This document shows positions 33,648 to 42,152 of a DNA stretch of 64,000 nt, in pieces. The notes beneath the pieces are model-generated. The model ran no database searches. It was not told the origin of the DNA and worked only from the letters and a program-made list of their open reading frames with translations. Source of the DNA: an uncultured Spirochaetaceae bacterium. GTDB lineage: Bacteria > Spirochaetota > Spirochaetia > Sphaerochaetales > Sphaerochaetaceae. Each line of letters opens with the position of its first letter. The stretch's first letter is position 1. The translations under genes were made by a program, and so were the position numbers. The stretch is from contig CALXKZ010000090.1 in assembly GCA_944389065.1 (NCBI GenBank), forward strand, positions 61,902 through 125,901. Direction: 5' to 3'.

Positions 33648-36600
33648 ATGTTCAGACCAGTAAACAGCAAAGTCGATTTCCCTAAGATGGAAGAAAATAT
33701 CCTGAAGTTCTGGGAAGAGAATGACATCTGCAATAAATCGATAGAACAGCGTCCCTCTGACAATGAGTATGTATTCTATGATGGCCCTCCGTTTGCGACA
33801 GGGCTTCCGCATTTCGGTCATTTTGTTCCGGGCACTATAAAGGATGCCATTCCTCGCTATCAGGCGATGAAGGGCAAGAGAGTAATCAGACGCTTCGGAT
33901 GGGATTGCCACGGCCTTCCGGTCGAGGCAGAAGTAGAGAAGACACTCGGCATAAAGGGCTACTTCGCTGTAATGGATTACGGCGTTGCCAAGTTCAACGA
34001 CGCCTGCCGCTCAATCGTTTTAAGATATACCAACGAGTGGAAGCATACCATCACGCGTATGGGCCGCTGGGTCGATTTCGATCATGGTTACCGCACGATG
34101 GATAAGAGCTATATGGAGTCGGTCTGGTGGGTTTTCAAGTCTCTTTATGACAAGGGACTTATCTATGAAGGCTACAACATCCTTCCATATTCACCGCTTC
34201 TTGCGTCTCCTCTTTCCAATATGGAGGTTTCGCTTGGTGGATATAAGGATGTGACCGATCCTGCAGTAACCATCAGATTCAAGGCAGATGGCGAGGAGAA
34301 CACATATTTCCTTGCATGGACGACGACTCCATGGACGCTTCCTTCGAACCTTGCGCTTGCTGTCGGACCTGATATCGACTACGTGAAGGTCCGTGATGAG
34401 GAGTCCGGGGATTACTACTATCTTGCAGAGCATCTTATCGGCAAGTACTACAAGGATGGAAAGGGCTGTGAGATCGTTGCAAGGATGAAAGGCTCTGAGC
34501 TCAAGGGCAGAACCTATGAGCCTTTGTTCCCATACTTTGCCGATCTGAAGAAGCAGGGTGCGTTCATCGTTGTCTGCGGTGACTACGTTACGACCGAGGA
34601 TGGCTGCGGCATCGTACATACAGCTCCTGGCTTCGGTGAGGATGACTACAATGTTCTCAAGGGGACGGGTATTCCTGTCGTCTGTCCGATTGATGCGGAA
34701 TGCCGGTTCACGCATGAGGTACCGGATTTCGAAGGCCTTTTTGTCAAGGATGCTGATAAAGGAGTCATCCAGTGGCTCAAGGAGCATGGCAAGCTCGTGA
34801 AGAAGGAGAACTATCTCCATGCCTATCCGTTCTGCTACCGCACGAAGATGCCGCTGATCTACCGTGCGATGAGCTGCTGGTTCGTTGATATCCAGAAGAT
34901 CAAGAAGACGATGCTTGAATGCAATGACCAGATTGACTGGGTTCCTTCCCACATCAAGTACGGCCGCTTCGGCAAGTGGCTTGAAGGTGCGCGTGACTGG
35001 GCAATCAGCCGCAACAGGTTCTGGGGCAATCCTATACCGGTATGGAAGTGCGATAGCTCTGATCACATAGAGGTGATCGGATCTGTCGAGGAGCTTGAGA
35101 AGAAGTGCGGAAAGAAGGTCGAGGATCTCCATAAGCAGTATGTCGATGAGCTTACATGGCCATCTCCGGATGGAAAGGGAACTATGAGAAGGATCCCCGA
35201 TGTCCTTGACTGCTGGTTTGAATCCGGATCCATGCCATATGCCCAGGAGCACTATCCGTTTGAGAACAAGGAGAGGTTTGAGAGCATCTTCCCCGCTGAT
35301 TTCATCAATGAAGGACTGGATCAGACCCGTGGATGGTTCTACTCTCTCACGATTCTTGCTGCAGCGCTTTTTGAGAAGCCCGCATTCTGGCACTGCATCG
35401 TTTCCGGCATCGTGCTTGCTGCAGATGGCAGGAAGATGAGCAAGAGCGAGCGCAACTATACAGATCCTATGGAGATCATCAACAAATATGGGGCAGATGC
35501 ACTCCGCTTTGCGCTTATTGATTCCACGCTTGTCAAAGCAGATGACCTGAAGTTCAGCGATGAGCTTGTGAAGGATGTCCTGAAGAATCTCATGATTCCT
35601 CTCTGGAATGCTTATTCATTCTTCATGACATATGCCTCGATTGATGGTTATGAGCCTTCATCAACTCCGTTCGATCAGCTTTCCAATCCTCTGGACAAGT
35701 GGATAATCTCCGCATTGAATCGCTTCATAGCATCTGTTACCAATGCCTTCGATTCCTACGATATCCAGACAGCGGCGTCATCGCTTGTCACATTCATAGA
35801 TGAGCTGAATAACTGGTACATCAGGCGTTCAAGAAGAAGATTCTGGAAGTCTGAGAATGATGGAGACAAGAAAGAGGCATATGATACGCTCTATCGTGTT
35901 CTTCTGACATTCGTGAAGGTGGCCGCTCCGATGATCCCATTCGTTACAGAGGAGATCTACAGAGCTCTCCGCACCGATGATATGCCTCAGTCCGTCCATC
36001 TCTGCGACTATCCTGTATGCAATGACAAGGAGCGCGATGAGAATCTTGAGCGTGAGATGTCACTGACGATGAAGGCTGTGACGATGGGCCGTGCACTCAG
36101 GTCTTCTTCGAATATAAAGATAAGACAGCCTCTTTCACAGTTCTTTGTTGTTGACAGATCCGAGGATGACAGGAAGATCCTTGAGAACAGCATTGATATC
36201 ATCAGCGAGGAGCTCAATGTGAAGAAAGTTGTTATCAGTGCTGATGAGTCTTCTCTTGTATCGTATTCGGCAAAGGCCAATTTCAAGGTTCTCGGCTCGA
36301 AGCTCGGAAAGAACATGAAGGCTGTTGCTGCTGTGATACAGAACTTCACATCGGAGGAGATTGCCTCGATTCTCGATGGCAATCCAAGGACCGTTGAGTA
36401 TGATGGAGGGTCTATAGATATCACAGAGGGCGATCTTGCCGTTCAGAGGAGCGAGAAAGAGCATGTCAAAGTCCTTAATGATGGTGCTCTGACTGTCGGT
36501 TATGATACAGAGATCACAAGAGATCTCTTCCTTGAGGGTATTGCCCGTGATCTTGTCCGCTTTGTCCAGACTGAGAGAAAGGAGAAGGATTTCGAGGTCG

Positions 36601-36776
36601 CTGACCATATCAATCTCTCTGTGAATGGCAATGCTGATTTCCTTGAGGCTGTTGGCAAGTTCAGGGACTATATCATGCAGGAGACTCTTGCAGATATTCT
36701 CTCTACCGATTGCCAGAGTGGCTCAGAGACGGAGATTGCTGAAGAGAGCGTCAGAGTATCGGTGGAAAAGGCATGA
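33648..36776 (+). CDS. ileS: isoleucyl-tRNA synthetase, eukaryotic-like type
   Basis: 1042 residues of class I synthetase. The HIGH motif is in PPFATGLPHFGHFVPGTIKD (near residue 50), the KMSKS motif in GRKMSKSERNY, with an editing domain containing the TTPWTLPSN stretch and a C-terminal anticodon-binding region. The PPFATGLPHFGH form, the length and the absence of a C-terminal zinc finger define the eukaryotic-like type 2 IleRS, which is often naturally mupirocin-resistant. Spirochaetes carry this type. A lipoprotein gene overlaps its stop. Confidence 0.96.
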   Translation: MFRPVNSKVDFPKMEENILKFWEENDICNKSIEQRPSDNEYVFYDGPPFATGLPHFGHFVPGTIKDAIPRYQAMKGKRVIRRFGWDCHGLPVEAEVEKTLGIKGYFAVMDYGVAKFNDACRSIVLRYTNEWKHTITRMGRWVDFDHGYRTMDKSYMESVWWVFKSLYDKGLIYEGYNILPYSPLLASPLSNMEVSLGGYKDVTDPAVTIRFKADGEENTYFLAWTTTPWTLPSNLALAVGPDIDYVKVRDEESGDYYYLAEHLIGKYYKDGKGCEIVARMKGSELKGRTYEPLFPYFADLKKQGAFIVVCGDYVTTEDGCGIVHTAPGFGEDDYNVLKGTGIPVVCPIDAECRFTHEVPDFEGLFVKDADKGVIQWLKEHGKLVKKENYLHAYPFCYRTKMPLIYRAMSCWFVDIQKIKKTMLECNDQIDWVPSHIKYGRFGKWLEGARDWAISRNRFWGNPIPVWKCDSSDHIEVIGSVEELEKKCGKKVEDLHKQYVDELTWPSPDGKGTMRRIPDVLDCWFESGSMPYAQEHYPFENKERFESIFPADFINEGLDQTRGWFYSLTILAAALFEKPAFWHCIVSGIVLAADGRKMSKSERNYTDPMEIINKYGADALRFALIDSTLVKADDLKFSDELVKDVLKNLMIPLWNAYSFFMTYASIDGYEPSSTPFDQLSNPLDKWIISALNRFIASVTNAFDSYDIQTAASSLVTFIDELNNWYIRRSRRRFWKSENDGDKKEAYDTLYRVLLTFVKVAAPMIPFVTEEIYRALRTDDMPQSVHLCDYPVCNDKERDENLEREMSLTMKAVTMGRALRSSSNIKIRQPLSQFFVVDRSEDDRKILENSIDIISEELNVKKVVISADESSLVSYSAKANFKVLGSKLGKNMKAVAAVIQNFTSEEIASILDGNPRTVEYDGGSIDITEGDLAVQRSEKEHVKVLNDGALTVGYDTEITRDLFLEGIARDLVRFVQTERKEKDFEVADHINLSVNGNADFLEAVGKFRDYIMQETLADILSTDCQSGSETEIAEESVRVSVEKA

Positions 36777-37600
36777 TGAAAAAGCTTCTCTTCATTGCGG
36801 TTCTCGCTTTTGTTCTTGCATCATGTGTGCATGAGTCGCCATTCAGAAGTGAGTACTATTTTCAGGCAATGGGAAGAAGCGGTGAAATCGTCATTACTGT
36901 AGATACCCGTGAGAGCGGAATCCTGTCAGGCTTACTTCCAGGGGAGATCCATGGAAGAGCAGACAGGATCTCTGCTGCAATCGATGGTGAAGGGAATGTC
37001 TATGGCGGGGCTGAAGGGAATTTCGGTTATGCTGGAGTCAATGCGCTGCTTGACTGGGCTCCTGAGTTCAGGAAAGTCGATGGAGAGCCATTCTATTTCC
37101 AGTCACGCTCTGTTTCCATGGAGGCTGCTGTTCCTGAGTCAGGTATCTTGCTTTTCTCCTCGGAATCCTATCCAAAGGCCTATGCTCTGACGATATCCGA
37201 CAGGGAATTGCAGATTGATTACGAGACTGCACAGGAGATGGCATCCCATGATCTATCAGTCTACATGAATCATCCTGCCTCGATCCCAGATATAGGTTTT
37301 GAGGTTACCGATGAGACGGCAGATAAGATCGAGAAGGCCCTTCTTCATTTTGACGATGACGGTGAAACAGGTTATCTTACAGGATGGATTGATATGGATT
37401 CCCCATCTTCTGCAAGAACCCTTTCGACGTTATTTCGCAATGAGCTTCTCAAGGGAATAAGGCAGAGAGGGGAGAAACCTGATTTCGCAGTCCTTTCCGG
37501 CTATTTCAGAGCCGAAGGGGATATTCTGTATATTGATTATCCCGGAATAGACCGGGAAATGGTGGAAGCTATGGCTAAAGCTTCTGCCGGAGGAGTCTGA
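36773..37600 (+). CDS. predicted lipoprotein of unknown function
   Basis: 275 residues. The signal peptide MMKKLLFIAVLAFVLASC ends in a lipobox LASC, so it should be lipidated and membrane-attached. The mature part is mixed alpha/beta with no recognised domain. The ATG overlaps the ileS stop as ATGA, and fmdB follows 1 nt later, so it is co-transcribed with two synthetase genes despite its envelope location. Confidence 0.8.
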   Translation: MMKKLLFIAVLAFVLASCVHESPFRSEYYFQAMGRSGEIVITVDTRESGILSGLLPGEIHGRADRISAAIDGEGNVYGGAEGNFGYAGVNALLDWAPEFRKVDGEPFYFQSRSVSMEAAVPESGILLFSSESYPKAYALTISDRELQIDYETAQEMASHDLSVYMNHPASIPDIGFEVTDETADKIEKALLHFDDDGETGYLTGWIDMDSPSSARTLSTLFRNELLKGIRQRGEKPDFAVLSGYFRAEGDILYIDYPGIDREMVEAMAKASAGGV

Positions 37601-37601
37601 T

Positions 37602-37808
37602 ATGCCGCTTTATGAGTATAAATGCACAAAGTGCGGTAATGATTATGAGGTAATAAAGGGATTTTCGGAGGATGCCGATCATGATATCTGTCCTGAGTGC
37701 CATTCTCCTGCTGAGCGTGTCTTCTCTGAAGCTCCAGCAGTTGTATATCATGGATCTGGTTATTATTGCACAGATCATAGGGGAGCAGCTGCAGGGGGTG
37801 ATAAATGA
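37602..37808 (+). CDS. FmdB-family zinc-ribbon protein
   Basis: 68 residues beginning PLYEYKCTKCGNDYEV with a second CPECH pair near residue 32, the standard FmdB (putative regulatory) zinc ribbon. The C-terminus is Gly/His-rich. Function is unknown; these are frequent small genes. Its stop overlaps the trpS ATG. Confidence 0.9.
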   Translation: MPLYEYKCTKCGNDYEVIKGFSEDADHDICPECHSPAERVFSEAPAVVYHGSGYYCTDHRGAAAGGDK

Positions 37809-38785
37809 AAAGGATCCTTACAGGAGACAGAACAACAGGGCATCTTCATCTCGGGCATTACGTCGGATCTCTCTCGCAGCGTGTCGCACTGCAGAATGAC
37901 TACGAGGAGTTCATTCTTCTTGCAGATGTCCAGGCTCTGACAACGCATTTCAATAAGCCAGAGCTGATCAATGATTCGATCTATCAGGTTGCGATAGATA
38001 ATCTTGCCGCAGGACTTGATCCGGAGAAGGTTACATTCGTACAGCAGTCCATGATTCCTTCCATTGCGGAGCTGACGATCTTCTATTCGATGATCGTTAC
38101 GGTCAATCAGCTTTCACATAACCCTACAATCAAGACCGAGGCGAAGAACTATGGCTATAAGGAACTGACATATGGCTTCCTTGGCTATCCCGTCTCCCAG
38201 ACTGCGGATATAACATTCTGCAATGCTGATCTCGTTCCTGTAGGGGAGGATCAGATTCCGCACATCGAGCTTTCGAGGAAGATCGTCAGGAAATTCAATG
38301 ATCTCTATGGAACAACGATAACAGAGCCGGAGTACAAGCTTTCCGCTGTCTCCCGCCTTCCGGGTCTTGATGGCAATGCGAAGATGGGAAAGAGCCTGGG
38401 GAATGCTGTATACCTTTCAGATAGCCAGGAAGTGCTTGCAGGAAAGATCAGGAATGCAGTTACGGATACAAATAGAATATCCGTGAAGATCCCTGGTAAT
38501 CCCGATATCTGCACCGTCTATACATATCATAAGGCCTTCAACAGCGAGGAGTGCGATAATATCTCATCGATGTGCCGCAATGCATCAATAGGATGTGTTG
38601 CATGCAAGAAGCTGCTTGCTGAGAAGATGAACAGGATATTCGATCCTATCCGTGAGCGCCGCCACTACTATGAGGAGCATAAGGATGAGGTGAGGGATAT
38701 CATCAAGTCCGGTACGGCCAAGGCCAATGAGATCGGCAACAGGAATATCGCAGAGATCAAAGAGAAGATGCATGTAGTCATCTGA
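37805..38785 (+). CDS. trpS: tryptophanyl-tRNA synthetase
   Basis: 326 residues with the class I motifs TGHLHLGHYVGSL (HIGH) and GNAKMGKSLGNA (KMSKS variant), plus the dimer-type C-terminal helices. It is the last gene of the ileS–lipoprotein–fmdB–trpS operon and is followed by a strong hairpin. GGGGGTGATAA precedes the ATG. Confidence 0.96.
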   Translation: MKRILTGDRTTGHLHLGHYVGSLSQRVALQNDYEEFILLADVQALTTHFNKPELINDSIYQVAIDNLAAGLDPEKVTFVQQSMIPSIAELTIFYSMIVTVNQLSHNPTIKTEAKNYGYKELTYGFLGYPVSQTADITFCNADLVPVGEDQIPHIELSRKIVRKFNDLYGTTITEPEYKLSAVSRLPGLDGNAKMGKSLGNAVYLSDSQEVLAGKIRNAVTDTNRISVKIPGNPDICTVYTYHKAFNSEECDNISSMCRNASIGCVACKKLLAEKMNRIFDPIRERRHYYEEHKDEVRDIIKSGTAKANEIGNRNIAEIKEKMHVVI

Positions 38786-38818
38786 TCTGATAAAGCTTTT
38801 TCCAATCCAGCTGCAATG

Positions 38819-38850
38819 AAAAAAGACTGTTCTCTACCGAACAGTCTTTT
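38819..38850. terminator. bidirectional terminator between trpS and the minus-strand RNA
   Basis: A GACTGTTC/GAACAGTC stem with a 6-nt loop, flanked by AAAAAA on the left and TTTT on the right. It can end trpS on the plus strand and, with six T residues, the minus-strand RNA. Confidence 0.9.
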
Positions 38851-39056
38851 CTACGCTCCGAAGTTATGAATTTAAACGGAGCAAGTGTTTCTTTTGAGTC
38901 GGCCACCCGACTGCTCTGATACTTAAGGGGTATCCAAGAGCTTTGCCCTTGCAGGTTTACTCACCTGCGTTGTTCTGTCCCCGCAGGGACGGAGTTCTTT
39001 TCGGACGCTTCAGGGAGCTTCCGTTTCGTTTCTCCAGGGTTTCTATCCCTGTTCCT
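38819..39056 (-). ncRNA. structured non-coding RNA candidate (about 240 nt)
   Basis: This 356-bp gap has no plausible gene, but the minus strand has a strong promoter at its right end and a terminator at its left. The predicted RNA forms successive stems: CAGGG/CCCTG, ACGGA/TCCGT, GTCCC/GGGAC, GCAGGT/ACCTGC, an outer GCAAG/CTTGC helix enclosing GCTCT/AGAGC (with GATAC/GTATC inside) and AGTCGG/CCGACT, then GCTCCG/CGGAGC and the terminator stem. Such a multibranch layout over this length is not expected by chance. I do not recognise it as 6S RNA, SRP RNA, RNase P RNA or tmRNA from remembered core motifs. Confidence 0.65.
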
Positions 39057-39062
39057 GATTAC

Positions 39063-39090
39063 ATCCTATCATAGAATAGCAAGCTGTCAA
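39063..39090 (-). promoter_or_regulatory. promoter of the structured RNA
   Basis: On the minus strand a perfect TTGACA, 16 bp, then TAGGAT preceded by TG-A. The predicted start is about 39056. Confidence 0.75.
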
Positions 39091-39141
39091 GAGAATTTTT
39101 ATCTTGTTATTCTGTATATAATTATATCAAATCAGACAGTA

Positions 39142-39726
39142 TTATGAAAGCATGTCCTGAAGCTGCTTCTTCGCATTCTGGAGCGTTGCATCATACTGAG
39201 CCTGCAATCTCTCAAGATTCTTTGATGCAACCTCGATAAACTCCTTGTCAGTCTCAGGGGCAATGTGTACATCCTGCCCATACTGGGCGCGGAGCTTTGC
39301 CTCTTTCTCCTCAAGCACAGGTCTGAACTGCTCTTTCATCTTCTCGACAAGATCCTTTCTGTGCTTTGGATACTGCATGAGGAAATCTGAGAGCTCTCCT
39401 ATAAGGCCCATGACGTTCGGATCATCATCTGAAGCAATCGATGCAAGTGTCTTTGTCTTTTCGAATCTTCCATCTACGACCTCTTCCTGCGGAAGGGACA
39501 GAGATGAGAGTATTGAAGCAGTCAGTGCTTCCTTCCTTGCTTCAGGATTTACATCCTCAAGCTCTTTCTTCAGCTTAACAGCATCTGTCTCATCGCCTGT
39601 GAGGTATGAACCTGCAATACGGCGTGCCTTGGCAACTTCCTCGCCATGGCGGAACTTATCTTTGTCTATTGTTATGCCTTCTGTCTTCTCAAGGGCAATT
39701 TCCCATGCGCTTTTAATCTTTCCCAT
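39142..39726 (-). CDS. conserved-looking spirochaetal hypothetical protein
   Basis: 194 residues, cytoplasmic, strongly helical and charged: an N-terminal EIALEKTEG segment, a RIAGSYLTGDE motif, and a C-terminal amphipathic helix (residues about 165–194). No domain recognised; similar small helical proteins occur in other spirochaetes. A TATATT element ends 7 nt before the ATG with no ribosome site. The gene is divergent from the TRIC-type channel gene. Confidence 0.75.
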   Translation of the reverse strand: MGKIKSAWEIALEKTEGITIDKDKFRHGEEVAKARRIAGSYLTGDETDAVKLKKELEDVNPEARKEALTASILSSLSLPQEEVVDGRFEKTKTLASIASDDDPNVMGLIGELSDFLMQYPKHRKDLVEKMKEQFRPVLEEKEAKLRAQYGQDVHIAPETDKEFIEVASKNLERLQAQYDATLQNAKKQLQDMLS

Positions 39727-39733
39727 AAACTGG

Positions 39734-39739
39734 AATATA
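39734..39739 (-). promoter_or_regulatory. -10 of the 194-residue hypothetical, leaderless spacing
   Basis: TATATT on the minus strand ends 7 nt before the ATG. No -35 consensus is seen at 17 bp. Confidence 0.5.
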
Positions 39740-39769
39740 ATCCTAAAAGACGCTGAAGGCTATAGGATA

Positions 39770-39798
39770 TGGACGTACAATCCTCTTTTGATTAGGCT
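39770..39798 (+). promoter_or_regulatory. promoter of the TRIC-type channel gene, near-leaderless
   Basis: TGGACG, 17 bp, TAGGCT; the -10 ends 8 nt before the ATG, and no usable ribosome site lies between. Confidence 0.45.
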
Positions 39799-39806
39799 AT
39801 CGGAGT

Positions 39807-40436
39807 ATGGCTGATGGCATTATCTATCTTTTTGATATATTCGGGACTGCGATATTCGCCATAACCGGCGCTGTGAAAGGAGTGCGGCATCGTCTGGACT
39901 TCCTTGGTGTCATAGTCTTTGCAATCACTGTCGGCTGCGGTGGTGGAATGGTCAGGGATGTTCTTCTGGATCAGCCTGTTGCTGTCCTGACGAATGAAGC
40001 TTATGTCATAGTGTGTATCATCGCAGGAATCGTGGTATTCCTCATAAGCCCGAAGATCATAGGACAGTGGGGAGCCATACAGTACTGCGATGCTCTTGGC
40101 CTTGGTGTATTCACTGCCATTGGCTGCGCAAAAGCCTATGAGCTTGGACTGGGGCCTGTCGCTATTATCGCAAGCGGGGTATTCGGCGCTGTAGGGGGAG
40201 GTGTTCTCCGTGATGTCTTCTCCCGTGAGATCCCGATGGTCTTCACTTCGGATTTCTATGCTTCTGCGTCGATTCTTGGAGGTATTCTATTCATCATCCT
40301 TGGCTATGCAGGCATAGAGGGGAATGTGCTTCTTTATTCAACTGCGGTATTCACAACGCTCTCGCGCATTCTTGGCTACCATTTCAGATGGAAGCTTCCT
40401 GTAGCACGTCTTGCAGGAGAGGAGAAATGGCAATGA
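39807..40436 (+). CDS. TRIC-type cation channel family protein (YadS/UPF0126-like)
   Basis: 209 residues with about seven membrane helices in two repeated halves. Each half carries the glycine-rich loop and a GG..RDV motif: VGCGGGMVRDVLLD and VGGGVLRDVFSRE. This duplicated pattern defines the YadS/UPF0126 family, whose crystallised members are potassium-permeable trimers related to TRIC channels. The 3' end overlaps alaX as ATGA. Confidence 0.92.
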   Translation: MADGIIYLFDIFGTAIFAITGAVKGVRHRLDFLGVIVFAITVGCGGGMVRDVLLDQPVAVLTNEAYVIVCIIAGIVVFLISPKIIGQWGAIQYCDALGLGVFTAIGCAKAYELGLGPVAIIASGVFGAVGGGVLRDVFSREIPMVFTSDFYASASILGGILFIILGYAGIEGNVLLYSTAVFTTLSRILGYHFRWKLPVARLAGEEKWQ

Positions 40437-41560
40437 CGGAAAAGCTTTACTATGAGAATCCATATCTGAAAGAGCTTGAGGCGGAGGTTATTGCTGTCTT
40501 AGGTTCTGCTGTCATCCTTGATAAGACAATCTTCTATCCAGAAGGCGGGGGACAGCCAGGCGATTGCGGATGGTTCGGTGATATCCCGATAGCCACTACA
40601 GAGAAGGGGGATGATGGCACACCTCTTCATATTATCGCAGAGGGGATTGCTCCTGCAGTGGGAACAAGGGCAAAGCTGCAGCTTGACTGGGAACATCGTT
40701 ATTTCTATATGAAAGAGCATTCTGCCCAGCATCTTGTCTCCGCGCTGCTCTTTTCCATGCATGGCATCGGGACTGTGGCTGTGCATCAGGGAGAAGATGG
40801 ATTCACAGTTGAGACGAATGCTTCAGATATTCCCGATAGTATCCTTTTGTCTGTAGAGGATGCTGCTTCAGATGCTATCCGTGAAGGACACAGGATATGG
40901 CAGGAGGAGGTTGAGCATAGTGATGCCGAGGCTCTCCATATGCGTCGTTCGATAAAGGTCGGAGGACGAGTCAGGATAGTCCATATCGAGGGTATTGATG
41001 AGGTGGCATGCGGCGGGGTGCATGCAGGTAATACCAGGGAGATAGGAGAGATTGCCTATGCTGGAAAGGAGCGCATCAGATCACATATAAGGACAATGTG
41101 GAAGTGTGCGGGTCCTGCTGTATCATTCAGACGGAAAAATATGGAGATAGTCCGTGCGCTTTCCGCGCTTTTCTCTGCAGAGCGGCAGGATATAGTAAGG
41201 GAAGCTGAACGTGTGAGCACTGAATGCAGCGAGCTGAAGAGAAACATAAGGAAGCTGGAAGAGCGTATTGCATCGCTTGAATTGGATAAAGCTCTCTCCG
41301 ATGGCCCTGCATTCATCCTTTCTGATATTCCTGTTTCCGCATATGATGGGATTCTTCCTTCCGGGTTCTTATATCCGATACTTATCGTTGATGGCGCTGG
41401 AAGATTGCTTTTCCATGGCGATGAGGATCTCTTTGCAAAGCTCAGAGGCACTCTTCAGATAAAGGGAGGAGGACGGAACAATCTGTTCCATGGTTCATTC
41501 GCTGACTCTCCTTCTGATTTCCTCAATGCTGCAAGGGAGGTGATCTGTGGCAATGACTGA
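40433..41560 (+). CDS. alanyl-tRNA editing protein (AlaX-like)
   Basis: 375 residues resembling the editing half of AlaRS. It has DKTIFYPEGGGQPGD, the zinc motif HSAQH near residue 96 and the second pair CGGVHAGNTREIG, followed by a coiled-coil (EAERVSTECSELKRNIRKLE) and a C-terminal domain like AlaRS C-Ala. It hydrolyses Ser- or Gly-tRNA-Ala. The start at the ATGA overlap with the channel gene has GAGGAG 8 nt upstream; an ATG two codons earlier is possible. Confidence 0.92.
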   Translation: MTEKLYYENPYLKELEAEVIAVLGSAVILDKTIFYPEGGGQPGDCGWFGDIPIATTEKGDDGTPLHIIAEGIAPAVGTRAKLQLDWEHRYFYMKEHSAQHLVSALLFSMHGIGTVAVHQGEDGFTVETNASDIPDSILLSVEDAASDAIREGHRIWQEEVEHSDAEALHMRRSIKVGGRVRIVHIEGIDEVACGGVHAGNTREIGEIAYAGKERIRSHIRTMWKCAGPAVSFRRKNMEIVRALSALFSAERQDIVREAERVSTECSELKRNIRKLEERIASLELDKALSDGPAFILSDIPVSAYDGILPSGFLYPILIVDGAGRLLFHGDEDLFAKLRGTLQIKGGGRNNLFHGSFADSPSDFLNAAREVICGND

Positions 41561-42152
41561 GAAGCTTCCTGGCAATACGGAAGAGAATAAAACTGCAAAG
41601 GAACATCATATAAACTGGAAGAAAGCGGCTCTGATCGGTTTCATTCCCCTGCTTGTCATGCTTACATCATTCTTCGGTGTGACAAGACTGATAGGAGAGG
41701 ATACGTATAATGACGCCGTATATCTTGTTGAAGAGAAATTCGGTGTTGTCGGGATTTTTCTCTATGTCTACATCGTGGATACGCTCATCCTTCCGCTTTC
41801 ACCTGATTTCGTGTTCCCTATAGCTGTAGGGATGAGCCCGTTTGTCATGATCCCTGTCATAGGAAGCGCTTCTGCTCTTGGAGGTATCACTTCGTATTCG
41901 ATAGGAAGGATTCTATATAAGATTCCAGCAATCAAGAGACTTACAGGCAAGGCTTATATGAAATGGGGTGGGTATATCCAGCGCTATGGTGTTCTGTTTG
42001 TAATGCTTGCTGGTATTCTTCCTCTGCCGTTCTCTACAATCTGTGTTGCTGCGGGAGCTGTGCAGATGGATGCCAGGAAGGTTATCCTGGCATGTCTTAC
42101 ACGATTTATAAGAACGACGATCTACTTCGCGCTCTTCAGCCTGATGCTCTGA
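41553..42152 (+). CDS. VTT/DedA-like membrane protein
   Basis: 199 residues with a hydrophilic N-terminus and about four to five membrane helices. The central YIVDTLILPLSPDFVFPIAVG and GGITSYSIGRILYK stretches match the VTT (SNARE-associated) domain of DedA and YqaA proteins, probably lipid scramblases or transporters. It overlaps alaX by 8 nt with GGGAGG upstream, and its last 31 bp overlap the end of purB on the other strand. Confidence 0.85.
   Translation: MTEKLPGNTEENKTAKEHHINWKKAALIGFIPLLVMLTSFFGVTRLIGEDTYNDAVYLVEEKFGVVGIFLYVYIVDTLILPLSPDFVFPIAVGMSPFVMIPVIGSASALGGITSYSIGRILYKIPAIKRLTGKAYMKWGGYIQRYGVLFVMLAGILPLPFSTICVAAGAVQMDARKVILACLTRFIRTTIYFALFSLML

Noticed and set aside
34191..35393. 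A 400-codon open frame antisense to ileS
   Set aside because: Same reasons; ileS motifs on the plus strand are intact over this entire stretch.
38786..39141. Plus-strand small gene or repeat array after trpS
   Set aside because: No frame with a start signal; the hairpins differ in sequence and spacing, so they are not a repeat array. The minus-strand RNA explains them better.
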